NCBI RefSeq assembly: GCF_000276685.1 | Contig: NC_018108.1 | Location: forward strand, 868,001-932,000 | Direction of reading: 5' to 3' | Origin: Taylorella equigenitalis ATCC 35865 | GTDB taxonomy: Bacteria > Pseudomonadota > Gammaproteobacteria > Burkholderiales > Burkholderiaceae_B | DNA: 64,000 nt | Part shown: piece by piece, positions 10,039 through 20,432 of the stretch | Layout of the letters: each line of letters starts with the position of its first letter | Position numbering within the stretch: position 1 is the first letter of the stretch | Notes under the pieces: model-generated | The model's database searches: none | What the model saw: only the letters and a program-made list of their open reading frames with translations | Told to the model about the DNA's origin: nothing | Made by a program: the position numbers and the translations under genes

Positions 10039-10818
10039 ATGGAAATAATTACCTCAAAAGAAAATCTATACTACAAAAACTTAAAAAAAGCATTGAGCAA
10101 TAACAAATGCACTCAAACTGTGCTCGAGGGTCCACATTTAGTAAAACAATGGCTCGATTCTGGTAGGGCATTTAATAAATTTGTTATGTCTGAAACCCTC
10201 TACAATAAAGGAGGTAATGATTTTGAAGGCTACACAATTTCAAATCCAATTGTTCTATCTGATAATTTATTTAAATCACTTAGCGAAGTAGTAACAAACC
10301 AAGGAATCCTGCTTCTTATAGATATCCCTACTTACAACATTAATAATCTAAGTATGCAAAATACTATAGTCCTGCTCGACTCAATCCAAGACCCTGGAAA
10401 TCTAGGAACTCTTTTAAGGACTTGTGTCGCTGTTGGGATTAGTGATGTTGCACTCAATAAGGGGTGTTCGAGTGCTTGGTCTAGTAAGGTTCTACGCTCT
10501 GCTCAGGGCTCACATGCCTTTTTAAAGATATATCATCACGTTGATTTAATTGGCTTAATTGAAATATTACAAGCTGGAGGTTATGAAATCATTGCCACGG
10601 CATTGGATTTAAGCTCCAAAAACTTATTTGAATTAAATTTAAATAAAAAGATTGCTTGGATATTTGGCAATGAAGGTAACGGCGTTTCATCTGAGATTCT
10701 TAGTCTAGGGCTTGAAAAATGCATCATACCGATAAACCAAAATATTGAATCTCTCAATGTAGGGGTAGCGGCCAGCATTTGCCTATATGAGCAATATAGA
10801 CAGAAAACTAGCCGATAG
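10039..10818 (+). CDS. TrmH/SpoU-family RNA 2'-O-methyltransferase
   Basis: SAM-dependent RNA ribose methyltransferase with the knotted SPOUT fold. An N-terminal substrate-binding domain (about residues 1-95, starting with ITSKENLYYKNLKKAL) precedes the catalytic domain with motif 1 DPGNLGTLLRTC, motif 2 IFGNEGNGVS and motif 3 IPINQNIESLNVGVAASI. The length of 259 residues fits the RlmB/TrmH-like group, but the target RNA cannot be assigned. It ends 11 bases inside the convergent ppsR gene. A CATTGCCAC motif lies at 10590-10598 as Ile-Ala-Thr codons. Confidence 0.88.
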   Translation: MEIITSKENLYYKNLKKALSNNKCTQTVLEGPHLVKQWLDSGRAFNKFVMSETLYNKGGNDFEGYTISNPIVLSDNLFKSLSEVVTNQGILLLIDIPTYNINNLSMQNTIVLLDSIQDPGNLGTLLRTCVAVGISDVALNKGCSSAWSSKVLRSAQGSHAFLKIYHHVDLIGLIEILQAGGYEIIATALDLSSKNLFELNLNKKIAWIFGNEGNGVSSEILSLGLEKCIIPINQNIESLNVGVAASICLYEQYRQKTSR

Positions 10819-11638
10819 TTTTAGGGTCTATTTTAAGAATCTGTAAAATTTGAGTTGATATCTCTTCGATTGATTTAGTGGTAGATGAAAGCCAAGAAAT
10901 ATTTTCCATTCTGAGCAGTCGTTCAGCTTCAGCAACTTCATAACGGCACTGCTCGATAGAAGAATATTTGCTGTTGGGGCGTCTTTCACTTCTAATTTCG
11001 CATAATCGATCTGGATGTATGGAAAGCCCAAATAATTTATGTCTAAATGGTTGGATTGTTTTAGGAAGTTGACCTCTTTCAAAATCCTCAGGAATTAGTG
11101 GAAAGTTAGCTACTTTTAGGGCGTACTGCATGGCCAAGTAAAGGCTAGTAGGCGTTTTACCGCTTCGTGACACACCGACTAATATTACATCTGCCTGCTC
11201 TAAGCCATGAACAAACTGTCCGTCATCGTGAGCAAGAGTGAAATTAATGGCTTCAATTCTCTGTCTATAAGCATCAGAGCCCACATTGTGATGCGATAAA
11301 CCTATGGCAGGTTGAGATTTTACGTTTAAAGATAGCTCAAGAGTATTAACACAGGCAGTAAAAATGTCTAAAAAAATTCCTTTTGAATTTCGGATTTTCT
11401 CTACAATTTCCTCTTGAACTAAAGTACTAAAGATAATAGGAGGTGAATCCTTAGTAGCTATCTCATCAATTCTTCTAATAATATCCTCAATTTGAGGTAC
11501 AGTCTTGATGAAAGGCTCACGAACCATCTTGAAACGGTAATGATGCAGAAACTGGCTTAAAACAGAATTTCCGAATGTCTCAGCAGTAATACCTGTACCA
11601 TCAGATATAAAAAAAACGGTCTTAATGGGCAAGGTCAT
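10808..11638 (-). CDS. ppsR: PpsR, PEP synthase regulatory kinase/pyrophosphorylase
   Basis: DUF299-family bifunctional regulator: ADP-dependent phosphorylation of PEP synthase (inactivating) and its Pi-dependent reversal. The N-terminal FFISDGTGITAET and the P-loop GVSRSGKTPTSLYLA (about residue 150) are both conserved; the length of 276 residues is normal. It is divergent from its target gene ppsA across 154 bases. It overlaps the end of the TrmH-type gene by 11 bases tail to tail. The target Thr is present in the PpsA below. Confidence 0.94.
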   Translation of the reverse strand: MTLPIKTVFFISDGTGITAETFGNSVLSQFLHHYRFKMVREPFIKTVPQIEDIIRRIDEIATKDSPPIIFSTLVQEEIVEKIRNSKGIFLDIFTACVNTLELSLNVKSQPAIGLSHHNVGSDAYRQRIEAINFTLAHDDGQFVHGLEQADVILVGVSRSGKTPTSLYLAMQYALKVANFPLIPEDFERGQLPKTIQPFRHKLFGLSIHPDRLCEIRSERRPNSKYSSIEQCRYEVAEAERLLRMENISWLSSTTKSIEEISTQILQILKIDPKTIG

Positions 11639-11676
11639 CTACTATCCTCGTTGCATTTCATTTAGTAATCAAAAGG

Positions 11677-11704
11677 TTTACAATATTCTGACATAAATTA
11701 TAAA
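11677..11704 (+). promoter_or_regulatory. Candidate ppsA promoter
   Basis: TTTACA at 11677-11682 and TATAAA at 11699-11704, each 5 of 6 to sigma-70 consensus, with a 16-base spacer. It would leave a leader of about 80 bases with several T-tracts before the ppsA ATG. No operator was recognised. Confidence 0.45.
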
Positions 11705-11792
11705 TAACTATTTAATTCAAGAGGCTTATTTATTTAAAAATTTTTTTACAGATTTTTTAATAAATTGGCTTTTTTTATTATTGGAGAGACCT

Positions 11793-14162
11793 ATGTCTTA
11801 TGTTATACCTTTTGAGCATCTTCGTATGCAGGATGTAGATATTGTTGGGGGCAAAAACTCCTCGCTCGGTGAGATGATTTCTCAGCTATCTTCAGCTGGT
11901 GTTAGGGTGCCAGGTGGCTTTGCCACAACTGCACAAGCTTTTCGGGATTTTTTGAAATATTCAGGACTTGAATCAAAAATTTCAGATAAGTTAAAAGCAC
12001 TTAATCCAGAGGATGTTCGCGAATTGGCAAGTGCCGGTCAGGAAATCCGTCAGTGGATAATTGAAGCACCCTTTTCAAAAGAATTTGAAAGTGCAATCAG
12101 AGAAGAGTTTGCAAAATTAGATTCGGATGGTAATGGAAGTTTTGCAGTTCGCTCTTCTGCTACTGCTGAGGATCTTCCAGATGCATCATTTGCTGGTCAA
12201 CAAGAAACATATTTAAATGTTGAGGGTATAGACGATGTGCTGGACAAGATTCGCCACGTTTTTGCCTCTCTTTATAACGACAGGGCTATTTCCTATAGGG
12301 TTCATAAGGGTTATGAACATGCTGAAGTGGCGTTGTCAGCAGGTATACAAAGAATGGTGAGATCAGATGTAGGTAGTGCAGGTGTAATGTTTACTATGGA
12401 TACAGAATCTGGTTTCCCTGGGGTTGTATTTATTACATCATCATATGGCTTAGGTGAAACTGTAGTACAAGGTGCTGTAAACCCTGATGAATTCTACGTT
12501 TCCAAAGAATCTTTGAATCAAGGAAAATACCCTATCGTTAATAGAAGGATAGGCTCTAAGTTCATAAAAATGGAATTTAATAGCGAGCGTAAACCAGGGG
12601 AATCATCAGTAAGGACGGTTGACGTTTCACCAGTTGAACGAAATAGATTCTCATTATCTGATAATGAAGTTATTGAGCTAGCTAAATACGCAATGATTAT
12701 TGAAAAGCATTACCAAAGACCCATGGATATAGAGTGGGGTAAAGATGGTGTTGATGGTAAGTTATATATTCTTCAAGCGAGACCTGAAACTGTTAAATCG
12801 TCTGAGGGGTCAAGCGGTGCTTCTCAGCAAAGGTACAAACTTAAGGCTACTGGTCAGGTAATTTGTTCTGGTAGAGCCATTGGTCAAAAAGTTGGAGTTG
12901 GCAAAGTAAAAGTTATTCACGACCTTGATCAAATGGATGAGGTTAAAGAAGGTGATGTACTGGTAACCGATATGACTGACCCAAATTGGGAACCAGTTAT
13001 GAAGAGAGCTAAGGCCATAGTTACAAATCGTGGCGGTCGAACATGTCACGCAGCGATTATCGCTAGGGAACTTGGAATTCCTGCCGTTGTTGGCACTGGC
13101 AATGGGACTGAAGTCCTTCTAAATGATATGCAAGTTACTGTATCGTGTGCCGAAGGAGATGAGGGTAAGATTTATGACGGTTTACTTGAAACTGAAGTTG
13201 AGGATGTAGTACGTGGGGACATGCCACAAATTCCTGTAAAAATCATGATGAACGTAGGTAATCCACAGTTAGCCTTTGATTTTGCCCAAATTCCGAATAA
13301 CGGTGTAGGTTTAGCTAGGTTGGAATTTATTATTAATAACAATATTAACATCCATCCTAAAGCAGTTTTGGATTATCCAAACGTAGATTCTGATTTGAAA
13401 AAAGCGGTAGAGTCTGCAGCTAGAGGATATGAAAGCCCAAGAGCCTTTTTTGTGAAAAAGCTAGCTGAAGGAATCGCTACTATTGCCACAGCCTTCTATC
13501 CAAAACCAGTAATAGTTCGTATGTCCGACTTTAAATCTAATGAATATCGTAAATTAGTCGGCGGAACTCGTTATGAGCCAGAGGAAGAAAATCCTATGTT
13601 GGGTTTTAGAGGTGCTTCACGATACATTGCCGATGATTTCCGTGAATGTTTCAAAATGGAGTGTGAGGCATTAAAACTAGTTCGTGAAGATATGGGGCTA
13701 ACAAATGTTGAAGTCATGATTCCTTTTGTTAGAACAGTTAAGCAAGCTCAAAGAGTTGTAGAACTTCTTGCTCAAAATGGTTTGAAGAGAGGGGAGAGTG
13801 GTCTACGTCTAATTATGATGTGTGAACTTCCTACTAATTCTATTCTTGCTGAGGAATTTTTAGAGTATTTCGACGGGTTCTCAATCGGATCAAATGATAT
13901 GACTCAGCTAAGTTTAGGTTTAGATAGGGATTCTGGTATGGAACTACTAGCTCAAGATTTTGATGAAAGAGATCCTGCAGTTAAATTCCTACTTGAACGT
14001 GCCATTGGAGCATGCGTCAAAGCAAACAAATACATTGGAATTTGTGGTCAGGGACCTTCAGATCATCCAGATTTTGCTAAATGGTTGATGGAAAAAGGTA
14101 TAAAATCAATTTCTCTCAACCCTGATACTGTAGTCGAAACTTGGCAAAAACTAGGAGAATAA
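11793..14162 (+). CDS. ppsA: Phosphoenolpyruvate synthase
   Basis: Converts pyruvate and ATP to PEP, AMP and phosphate for gluconeogenesis. Start ATG at 11793 with GGAGAG just upstream; the frame runs back to TTG at 11781. The 789-residue protein has an N-terminal ATP-grasp domain (about 1-340, with [20 protein letters not shown]), the swivelling phospho-His domain with [15 protein letters not shown] (Thr417, catalytic His419), and the C-terminal PEP-binding barrel. Thr417 is the residue modified by PpsR in the family, so the divergent ppsR is a direct functional partner. It is followed after 1 base by the nfeD-like gene. Confidence 0.96.
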   Translation: MSYVIPFEHLRMQDVDIVGGKNSSLGEMISQLSSAGVRVPGGFATTAQAFRDFLKYSGLESKISDKLKALNPEDVRELASAGQEIRQWIIEAPFSKEFESAIREEFAKLDSDGNGSFAVRSSATAEDLPDASFAGQQETYLNVEGIDDVLDKIRHVFASLYNDRAISYRVHKGYEHAEVALSAGIQRMVRSDVGSAGVMFTMDTESGFPGVVFITSSYGLGETVVQGAVNPDEFYVSKESLNQGKYPIVNRRIGSKFIKMEFNSERKPGESSVRTVDVSPVERNRFSLSDNEVIELAKYAMIIEKHYQRPMDIEWGKDGVDGKLYILQARPETVKSSEGSSGASQQRYKLKATGQVICSGRAIGQKVGVGKVKVIHDLDQMDEVKEGDVLVTDMTDPNWEPVMKRAKAIVTNRGGRTCHAAIIARELGIPAVVGTGNGTEVLLNDMQVTVSCAEGDEGKIYDGLLETEVEDVVRGDMPQIPVKIMMNVGNPQLAFDFAQIPNNGVGLARLEFIINNNINIHPKAVLDYPNVDSDLKKAVESAARGYESPRAFFVKKLAEGIATIATAFYPKPVIVRMSDFKSNEYRKLVGGTRYEPEEENPMLGFRGASRYIADDFRECFKMECEALKLVREDMGLTNVEVMIPFVRTVKQAQRVVELLAQNGLKRGESGLRLIMMCELPTNSILAEEFLEYFDGFSIGSNDMTQLSLGLDRDSGMELLAQDFDERDPAVKFLLERAIGACVKANKYIGICGQGPSDHPDFAKWLMEKGIKSISLNPDTVVETWQKLGE

Positions 14163-14163
14163 T

Positions 14164-14607
14164 ATGATGTGGGTATGGTTTGCCCTGTCTGCTATTTGCT
14201 TAATCTTAGAGCTAATGACGGGTGGTTTTTTTCTGTTATTTATCTCTATTGGGTTACTAGCAGCAGGTGTTCTTGCTTTCTTTGAGTTGCATTTATATTG
14301 GTCTTTAGGTGCTTTTGCACTTATATCCCTTTCTAGCATTTTCTTTTTAAGAGTGTTTGGTATACGAAAATCACCTGCTAAAAAACCTGCACTAGATAAA
14401 AACGTAAATCTTGATATTGGAACTTCGATTTTTGTAAATTCATGGAATGGAAATCGTCGTACACAGGTAAATTATAGGGGTGCTCAATGGCAGGCAATTT
14501 TGGCAGATCATATCACTTCTATACCAGAAAATAGCGGTTACTATAAAATAATGGCAATCAATGGTTTAGTTTTAGTTTTAGAACCAGTTGGATTTAAGGT
14601 GGAATAA
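14164..14607 (+). CDS. NfeD-like membrane protein
   Basis: Short NfeD-family protein of 147 residues: two to three hydrophobic spans in residues 1-65, then a C-terminal OB-fold domain (about 80-145) beginning with the conserved SWNGNRRTQVNYRGAQW stretch. NfeD proteins pair with SPFH/stomatin proteins, and the SPFH gene follows immediately. It starts 1 base after the ppsA stop, so readthrough from ppsA is likely. The exact role in membrane microdomain or protein quality control is unknown. Confidence 0.85.
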   Translation: MMWVWFALSAICLILELMTGGFFLLFISIGLLAAGVLAFFELHLYWSLGAFALISLSSIFFLRVFGIRKSPAKKPALDKNVNLDIGTSIFVNSWNGNRRTQVNYRGAQWQAILADHITSIPENSGYYKIMAINGLVLVLEPVGFKVE

Positions 14608-14620
14608 GGGGGAGAGATAT

Positions 14621-15556
14621 ATGTCACCATTAGATATATTTTGGATAATTCTGATTGTCCTTGTGATTATTTTAATTTTCAAATCGGTAGCTATTGTTCC
14701 TCAACAACATGCTTGGGTTGTAGAGCGATTAGGTAGGTTTGATAGGGTTCTTACACCAGGACCTCAATTTGTTGTGCCACTAATTGAAAAAGTTGCATAT
14801 AAACATATGCTAAAAGAAATTCCATTAGATGTACCGTCTCAAATTTGTATTACTAGGGATAATACTCAACTTCAAGTAGATGGTGTCTTATATTTCCAAG
14901 TAACTGATCCAAAACTTGCTTCTTATGGTTCATCTAACTATATTTCTGCTATTACACAATTAGCTCAAACTACATTACGTTCCGTTATCGGTAAGATGGA
15001 ACTAGATAAAACTTTTGAGGAACGTGAAGTTATCAATGCGGAAGTGGTTTCAGTATTGGATGAGGCTGCAGCAACTTGGGGAGTAAAAGTACTCCGTTAC
15101 GAAATTAAAGACTTAACACCTCCAACTGCAATTCTTCAAGCCATGCAACAACAAATCACTGCTGAACGCGACAAAAGGGCTAGAATTGCGGTTTCTGAAG
15201 GTGAAAGTAGAGAGAAAGTAAATATTGCAGAGGCTCAAAGAACTGCTGATATTTATAGATCTGAAGGTGAAAAACAAGCCCAAATCAATAAAGCAGAAGC
15301 TGAAGCTGAATCGGTTAGAAGAATTGCTGAAGCTACTGCAAAAGCGATTTCAGAAGTTGCTCAAGCAATTAATCAACCTGGTGGACGTGAAGCTGTAAAC
15401 CTTAAAATAGGTGAACAGTACGTTGATGCTTTTGGAGAACTAGCTAAGAAAGGTAATACTCTAATTTTACCTAGTAATATGGCTGACATGGGTGGTTTAG
15501 TTGCTTCTGCTCTTACAATATTGGATACACATAAAAATAATAAAATAAATCCTTAA
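14621..15556 (+). CDS. SPFH/stomatin-family membrane protein (QmcA-like)
   Basis: One N-terminal transmembrane helix (about residues 5-25), then an SPFH domain starting [20 protein letters not shown] and a long Ala/Glu/Lys-rich coiled coil (about 180-265) that drives oligomerisation. ATG at 14621 follows the RBS GGGGGAGA; the open frame extends back to TTG at 14588 inside nfeD, which would be a less likely start. The 311-residue length matches QmcA/YbbK. Its stop overlaps the smpB ATG by one base (TAATG). Confidence 0.88.
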   Translation: MSPLDIFWIILIVLVIILIFKSVAIVPQQHAWVVERLGRFDRVLTPGPQFVVPLIEKVAYKHMLKEIPLDVPSQICITRDNTQLQVDGVLYFQVTDPKLASYGSSNYISAITQLAQTTLRSVIGKMELDKTFEEREVINAEVVSVLDEAAATWGVKVLRYEIKDLTPPTAILQAMQQQITAERDKRARIAVSEGESREKVNIAEAQRTADIYRSEGEKQAQINKAEAEAESVRRIAEATAKAISEVAQAINQPGGREAVNLKIGEQYVDAFGELAKKGNTLILPSNMADMGGLVASALTILDTHKNNKINP

Positions 15557-16005
15557 TGAGCATTACCGAAAACAAAAGAGCCCGTCACGATTATTTTATA
15601 GAGGATAAGTTCGAGGCGGGCTTAGTGTTAGAAGGCTGGGAAGTCAAAGCCATTAGAGCTGGAAAAGTTCAATTGCATGATACTTACGTTATAGTTAGAG
15701 ATGGAGAACTTTTCTTGCTTAACATGCACGTAAATCCGCTTTTATCTGCATCTACTCATGTTCATCCTCAAGCATACAGAACAAGAAAACTTCTTATGCA
15801 TCGTAGAGAAATCAATAAACTAATAGGTAAGGTTGAACAAAGAGGGTATACATTAATCCCCTTAAATCTCCATTACAAAGCAGGAAAGATTAAATTGGAT
15901 TTTGGTCTTGCAAAAGGTAAAAAAGACCATGACAAGCGCGACACTCTTAAAGAACGAGATTGGCAGCGCCAAAAAGAAAGAATAATGAAAACAAATAGGT
16001 TATAA
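15556..16005 (+). CDS. smpB: SmpB, tmRNA-binding protein
   Basis: Trans-translation factor that delivers tmRNA to stalled ribosomes. It starts with [20 protein letters not shown], contains [14 protein letters not shown], and ends with the basic tail [17 protein letters not shown] that enters the mRNA channel. The length of 149 residues is normal. The ATG overlaps the preceding stop. No tmRNA gene was seen in the window. Confidence 0.96.
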   Translation: MSITENKRARHDYFIEDKFEAGLVLEGWEVKAIRAGKVQLHDTYVIVRDGELFLLNMHVNPLLSASTHVHPQAYRTRKLLMHRREINKLIGKVEQRGYTLIPLNLHYKAGKIKLDFGLAKGKKDHDKRDTLKERDWQRQKERIMKTNRL

Positions 16006-16010
16006 GCAAA

Positions 16011-16454
16011 ATGCCTGTTATTAAAAAATCTGTTTTAGTTCCATATTCTGCGAGTCAAATGTTTGAATTAGTTGATAACGTAAAAGAATATCCAGAATTC
16101 ATGCCATGGTGTGGTGGTGCCACGGAAATACAAAGAACTGACTCAACACTGATAGCTACAGTTGTTATTAGTATTGCCGGACTAAAACAGTCATTTACTA
16201 CTAAAAATCTTAATACTCCTCCAACAAAAATCAGTCTAACTCTTGTAGAAGGTCCTTTTTCCGCACTGTCAGGAGAATGGAATTTTAAACCTCTAGCAGA
16301 AAACGCCTGTAAGGTCTCATTCGACCTTAAATATGATTTTAAAAGTAAACCCTTAGCATTAATAGTAGGGCCTGTATTTAATACCATTGCAAGCACCTTT
16401 ATAGATTCTTTTACCAAAAGAGCACAAGCCAAATATGGAGAAGCAAGTCTCTAA
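16011..16454 (+). CDS. ratA: RatA/COQ10-type START-domain protein
   Basis: 147-residue polyketide-cyclase/START-fold protein. The N-terminus IKKSVLVPYSASQMFELVDN and the motif YPEFMPWCGG are typical of the RatA/YfjG (Coq10-like) group, which has been described both as a ribosome-association toxin and as a ubiquinone-binding chaperone. The order smpB-ratA-rnfH is common in proteobacteria. Its 3' end overlaps rnfH by 20 bases. I favour the quinone-chaperone reading, but the sequence does not settle it. Confidence 0.88.
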   Translation: MPVIKKSVLVPYSASQMFELVDNVKEYPEFMPWCGGATEIQRTDSTLIATVVISIAGLKQSFTTKNLNTPPTKISLTLVEGPFSALSGEWNFKPLAENACKVSFDLKYDFKSKPLALIVGPVFNTIASTFIDSFTKRAQAKYGEASL

Positions 16455-16770
16455 TCTTATAGTCGTTGAATTTATTTGTTCAAACTCCGACGGCACTATT
16501 GAATCTAAAGATCTATTACTAAAACAAGGCACCCTTATGTCCGATGCCCTTGCACATTGCCCCTTTGAAACATCAGGTCGTGGTATTTCTATATTTGGAA
16601 AAAAAGTCCCTAAAAATTATGTTCTTCGAGACAAAGATAGAATTGAAATTTGCAGACCCTTAATATTTGACCCAATGATTTCACGTAAGAGAAGGGCAGA
16701 TATAGCCAAAATGGGCATACTAAAAAAAGAAGCTCAAAAAAGAAGAAAAGTTAAGTTTGACTCAAATTAA
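16435..16770 (+). CDS. rnfH: RnfH-family ubiquitin-like protein
   Basis: 111-residue beta-grasp protein of the RnfH/YfjF family, with GISIFGKKVPKNYVLRDKDR and the conserved RIEICRPLIFDP followed by a basic tail RKRRADIAK. Function is not established in the family. It overlaps ratA by 20 bases upstream and ygfZ (opposite strand) by 20 bases downstream, so its coding 3' end is shared with the ygfZ 3' end. Confidence 0.88.
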   Translation: MEKQVSNLIVVEFICSNSDGTIESKDLLLKQGTLMSDALAHCPFETSGRGISIFGKKVPKNYVLRDKDRIEICRPLIFDPMISRKRRADIAKMGILKKEAQKRRKVKFDSN

Positions 16771-17623
16771 TCATGTATGGAAGAGGAATCAATTCCAGGT
16801 CAGATTGATTATGTAGGCTCTCTAAACTACTTAGCTGTATTTCAGCTAATACATAGTTACCCCCCTCAAAGTGAGAAATATTAATAACACTTCCGAAATC
16901 ATAAATGTCAGCACCCTCTATAAGAGAATGCTCACTAAACCTCACAGGAAATGCACGTCTTTTAGGCTTGCTCTTGTAATGTAATCTAGCAATAACCTCC
17001 TGACCCACATAACACCCTTTATTAAAACTTATTGCATTTATGATATCTAAATTCAAGCTTTGAGCTAAGAATTTTTCATACGTTTTATCAGTAATCCACG
17101 GCAAACCGCTAAGAATATCTTGAGTAGCCCATTTCTGGTCTTCATCTTCTCTTTCAACACCCTTATGCTCAATAAGTTTTATTATTAATTTCCTACTAAT
17201 ATTAGCGTTAGGGCTTGGAAATCCTACAGAAAACAAACCAGCACCTTTATCGCAATGCAGTAATGGAAAATGAGGCGTACCTCCGTTGGTTAAGTCGCTT
17301 TCAGGTTCATATACCGCCTGAATTGAAGACTCTACTTGTTCTATTAAAACTTTTGCCCTTAAAACAAACATACTTAATCGTTTTTGTAGCAAGGTGGCAA
17401 TGCTTTTGTGAACCATCATAAAGATTGATTCATCTATATTAGTTTCGTCAACACTATCAGACCACATAACTCCTGTAGCAAGTAATCTTCCTTGATTATT
17501 GCAGTAACCAAAAAATTGTGCCTGTCCAGCAGATACTCGATTTATATCCTGTGTAAGTTGACCTTGAAGGAAATTTCGAACATCAGCTCCTGATAGTTTT
17601 AATAAAGCAAATTGATTAATCAT
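16751..17623 (-). CDS. ygfZ: YgfZ/GcvT-like folate-binding protein
   Basis: Tetrahydrofolate-dependent protein that supports some iron-sulfur enzymes and tRNA modification. The N-terminus LKLSGADVRNFLQGQLTQD and the family signature KGCYVGQEVIARLHY (containing the key Cys) are intact. At 290 residues it is a little shorter than the E. coli protein. It is tail-to-tail with rnfH and divergent from mltG, with 109 bases between. A CATTGCCAC motif (sense orientation) lies at 17394-17402. Confidence 0.9.
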   Translation of the reverse strand: MINQFALLKLSGADVRNFLQGQLTQDINRVSAGQAQFFGYCNNQGRLLATGVMWSDSVDETNIDESIFMMVHKSIATLLQKRLSMFVLRAKVLIEQVESSIQAVYEPESDLTNGGTPHFPLLHCDKGAGLFSVGFPSPNANISRKLIIKLIEHKGVEREDEDQKWATQDILSGLPWITDKTYEKFLAQSLNLDIINAISFNKGCYVGQEVIARLHYKSKPKRRAFPVRFSEHSLIEGADIYDFGSVINISHFEGGNYVLAEIQLSSLESLHNQSDLELIPLPYMINLSQT

Positions 17624-17732
17624 AAGAATAAAAAAACGATTTTTATTAAGCTTACTTCAATTGGATTTCCTTATCAAATAAGACCCTACATATAAGCTAA
17701 AATACTAAGACACCTGTTTATCAAGCCCAACT

Positions 17733-18761
17733 ATGATCAAATTTATATTCAAATTTTTAATTATCCTCTTCCTATTAACAGTTATAATTCTTGGTATAGG
17801 AGGTTATTTAGTTTATAAAAATTTGAATAGTCCTTTAGAAGTTAATGGACATAGACAATTAATTGATGTACCCAATGGAAGTAATCTGACACAAGTTGGA
17901 GAATTAATTGATAAAGCGACTAACTCTGATGCGTCTAGTGTAATCATAAGAATTTATGCTAAATACAAAGAGCTTCAAAATGCACCTATTAAAGTTCATC
18001 CAGGTGCATATGAATTAAATGATGGTCAAACCCTAATCCAAATTTTAGAAGAGATGGATAAGGGCGATAGATATTACAGCTCACTAGTGCTTATTGAGGG
18101 ATGGAGCCTTAAGCAGATAAAACAAGCCTTTGCATCTAAAGACGATTTAAAACAAAGTATATCCAATCTTACTGATGAAGAAATTCTTAAAAATTTCGGT
18201 GCTCCCTCAGAAATCAAATCACTTGAAGGTTTAATTCATCCAAATACATATAAATACACACCAGGAAACCTAGACATTGATATTCTTAGAGTTGCTTATA
18301 AGAAAGGTAATGAAATCATGGATAAAGAGTGGGCAAATCGAGCACCTGATTTACCTTTGAAATCACCTTATGAAGCTTTGATTCTTGCTTCAATAATAGA
18401 GAAAGAAACTGGTCAGAAATCAGACAGAAGCAAAATCGCTGGAGTATTTATAAATAGATTAAACCACAATATGCTTTTACAAACTGACCCTACGGTTATT
18501 TATGGAATGGGGGACAAGTATCAAGGCAAAATTAGAAAAATTGATTTAATGACCGACACTCCTTGGAACACCTATATTCGTAAGGGATTGCCACCGACTC
18601 CTATTGCCAGCCCAGGACTCGAGTCTATAAGAGCCGCACTACATCCAGAGAGGCATGATTATTTATATTTTGTTTCTAAAGGTGATGGGACAAGTGCATT
18701 TGCTAAAACTTTATCTGAGCATAATGCAAACGTGAATAAATATATATTGAAGAAAAATTAA
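17733..18761 (+). CDS. mltG: MltG endolytic murein transglycosylase
   Basis: Single-pass inner-membrane lytic transglycosylase thought to terminate glycan chain growth. N-terminal transmembrane helix at about residues 5-26, then a LysM-like subdomain (about 35-110), and the catalytic YceG domain with LASIIEKETGQ carrying the catalytic Glu. The later NTYIRKGLPPTPIASPG stretch is characteristic. 342 residues, normal. The stop is 1 base before the tmk ATG; mltG-tmk-holB-tatD is a conserved run. Confidence 0.94.
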   Translation: MIKFIFKFLIILFLLTVIILGIGGYLVYKNLNSPLEVNGHRQLIDVPNGSNLTQVGELIDKATNSDASSVIIRIYAKYKELQNAPIKVHPGAYELNDGQTLIQILEEMDKGDRYYSSLVLIEGWSLKQIKQAFASKDDLKQSISNLTDEEILKNFGAPSEIKSLEGLIHPNTYKYTPGNLDIDILRVAYKKGNEIMDKEWANRAPDLPLKSPYEALILASIIEKETGQKSDRSKIAGVFINRLNHNMLLQTDPTVIYGMGDKYQGKIRKIDLMTDTPWNTYIRKGLPPTPIASPGLESIRAALHPERHDYLYFVSKGDGTSAFAKTLSEHNANVNKYILKKN

Positions 18762-18762
18762 T

Positions 18763-19377
18763 ATGCGAGGGTATTTTATAACACTTGAGGGTATCGATGG
18801 AGCTGGAAAAAGCTCACATATTGAATATATTGTCGATTTTTTTGAAAGTTTGGGTAGGGAGGTAGTAGTTACCAGAGAACCTGGGGGCAATGCTCTTTCG
18901 GAGGTGCTTCGTGGAATTCTGCTAACTCAACCTATGAATTCACTTACAGAGGTGCTATTGATGTTTGCCTCAAGAAGTGAAAGTGTGTATGGGATTATAT
19001 TGCCAGCCTTAAGAGAAGGAAAAATAGTTATCTCCGATAGATTTACTGATTCGACTTTAGCTTACCAAGGTGGTGGTCGAGATTTTTCAATTGATGTGAT
19101 TAATGATTTAAAAAATATCGTACATCCTGATTTAACTCCTGATTTGACTTTGTTGTTTGATGTTCCCTTGGAAGTTGCTAGGGATAGATTATCTAATGGT
19201 AGGTCTGTTGATAAATTTGAGGTGCTTGATGAAGATTTTTTTAATCGAGTTAGAAATCAGTATTTAAGCATGGCAAATTATGAACCTGACAGAATTAAAA
19301 TTATCGATTCTTCTCACTCAGTTACTGTTGTTAGAAGACTTGTTAATCAAGTTTTAATGAATTTTATTGGCGCTTGA
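18763..19377 (+). CDS. tmk: Thymidylate kinase
   Basis: Phosphorylates dTMP to dTDP. P-loop EGIDGAGKSS at residues 9-18, the TREPGG motif, and the DR(F/Y) motif in ISDRFTDSTLAYQGGGRD. 204 residues, normal. It starts 1 base after mltG and its end may overlap the start of holB. Confidence 0.96.
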   Translation: MRGYFITLEGIDGAGKSSHIEYIVDFFESLGREVVVTREPGGNALSEVLRGILLTQPMNSLTEVLLMFASRSESVYGIILPALREGKIVISDRFTDSTLAYQGGGRDFSIDVINDLKNIVHPDLTPDLTLLFDVPLEVARDRLSNGRSVDKFEVLDEDFFNRVRNQYLSMANYEPDRIKIIDSSHSVTVVRRLVNQVLMNFIGA

Positions 19378-19378
19378 A

Positions 19379-20422
19379 GTGGAAGTTAAAGAGTTTTACC
19401 CTTGGCATTTAGATATAGCAAAAATTTGGATTCAATCCAAAGATAGATTCTCGCATGCATGGCTTATCTATGGTCAAGAAGGGATTGGTAAATTTGATTT
19501 CTGTTTAACAGCTGCTAAGACTATACTTTGCAAAAATGCTAACCCCTTTGCTTGCAACTGCTGTTCATCATGTCATTTGATGGATAAGGGCAATCATATC
19601 GATTTTAGAGTTGTTGTGCCTGAAAGTTTGAGAGAGCATTATCAAATTTCGAATAAAGAATTAGAGGAATATTCGTCTTTTAATCCTTCGACAGGAGGAA
19701 AACCTTCTTTAGAAATTAAGATAGATCAGATTAGAGAATTAGAAGAGTTCTTTACTCTTAGTCCATCTCTAGGAAGTAGCAAAGTTATAGTTTTAGGTCC
19801 AGTTGAAACATTAAATCAGGCTTCCTCTAACTCATTACTTAAAATTTTAGAAGAGCCTCTAGGGGATACTGTTTTTTTATTATTTACTCATGCTATTCAA
19901 AAAGTATTGCCAACTATTTTATCTAGATGTCAAAGACTTTCATTGCCAATCCCAACCCCAGAAGTAGCGACCGATTGGCTTATAGAAAAAGGGTTACAAA
20001 ACGCAAATGAATTGTTATTAATGGCATCTGGAGCTCCTTTAAAAGCCCTTGAGCTAAGTTCATCGGAGTATGAACCAGTTCATTTTTGGATTTCAGATTT
20101 TATAGAAAACCTTAATTTTGGAACTCAAATTGATTACGATTTTTTTGTAGATAAGTTAGACAAAATCCCAAACACACAGTGGGTCAATAGTTTGCAATCT
20201 TTGGTTGCTGATTTGCTATTATCAATAAACGGGCTAGAAGTTAGGTTCTATAAATCTTTAGAGGGCGAGATTAGGAGCATTGCCACAAAAAGTAGTGCCC
20301 TTAAGCTTACAGATTTATGGAAATATTTGATTGATAGGCAAAGGCTTTCATCTCATCCGCTAAATAAGAAGTTATTTATTCATTCATGCCTACAAAAGGT
20401 TTATATATGCGTTGGAAAATAA
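19379..20422 (+). CDS. holB: DNA polymerase III subunit delta'
   Basis: Clamp-loader subunit of the replicase. It has a degenerate P-loop-like GQEGIGKFDF (delta' does not hydrolyse ATP), a Zn-binding Cys group (Cys at CK...ACNCCSSC, about residues 50-66) and the SNSLLKILEEP motif of clamp loaders. The start is uncertain: GTG at 19379 just after the tmk stop is chosen, while TTG at 19367 overlapping tmk by 11 bases is equally open; neither has a strong RBS. About 347 residues. A CATTGCCAC motif lies at 20278-20286. Confidence 0.9.
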   Translation: MEVKEFYPWHLDIAKIWIQSKDRFSHAWLIYGQEGIGKFDFCLTAAKTILCKNANPFACNCCSSCHLMDKGNHIDFRVVVPESLREHYQISNKELEEYSSFNPSTGGKPSLEIKIDQIRELEEFFTLSPSLGSSKVIVLGPVETLNQASSNSLLKILEEPLGDTVFLLFTHAIQKVLPTILSRCQRLSLPIPTPEVATDWLIEKGLQNANELLLMASGAPLKALELSSSEYEPVHFWISDFIENLNFGTQIDYDFFVDKLDKIPNTQWVNSLQSLVADLLLSINGLEVRFYKSLEGEIRSIATKSSALKLTDLWKYLIDRQRLSSHPLNKKLFIHSCLQKVYICVGK

Positions 20423-20432
20423 GGATAAAAAT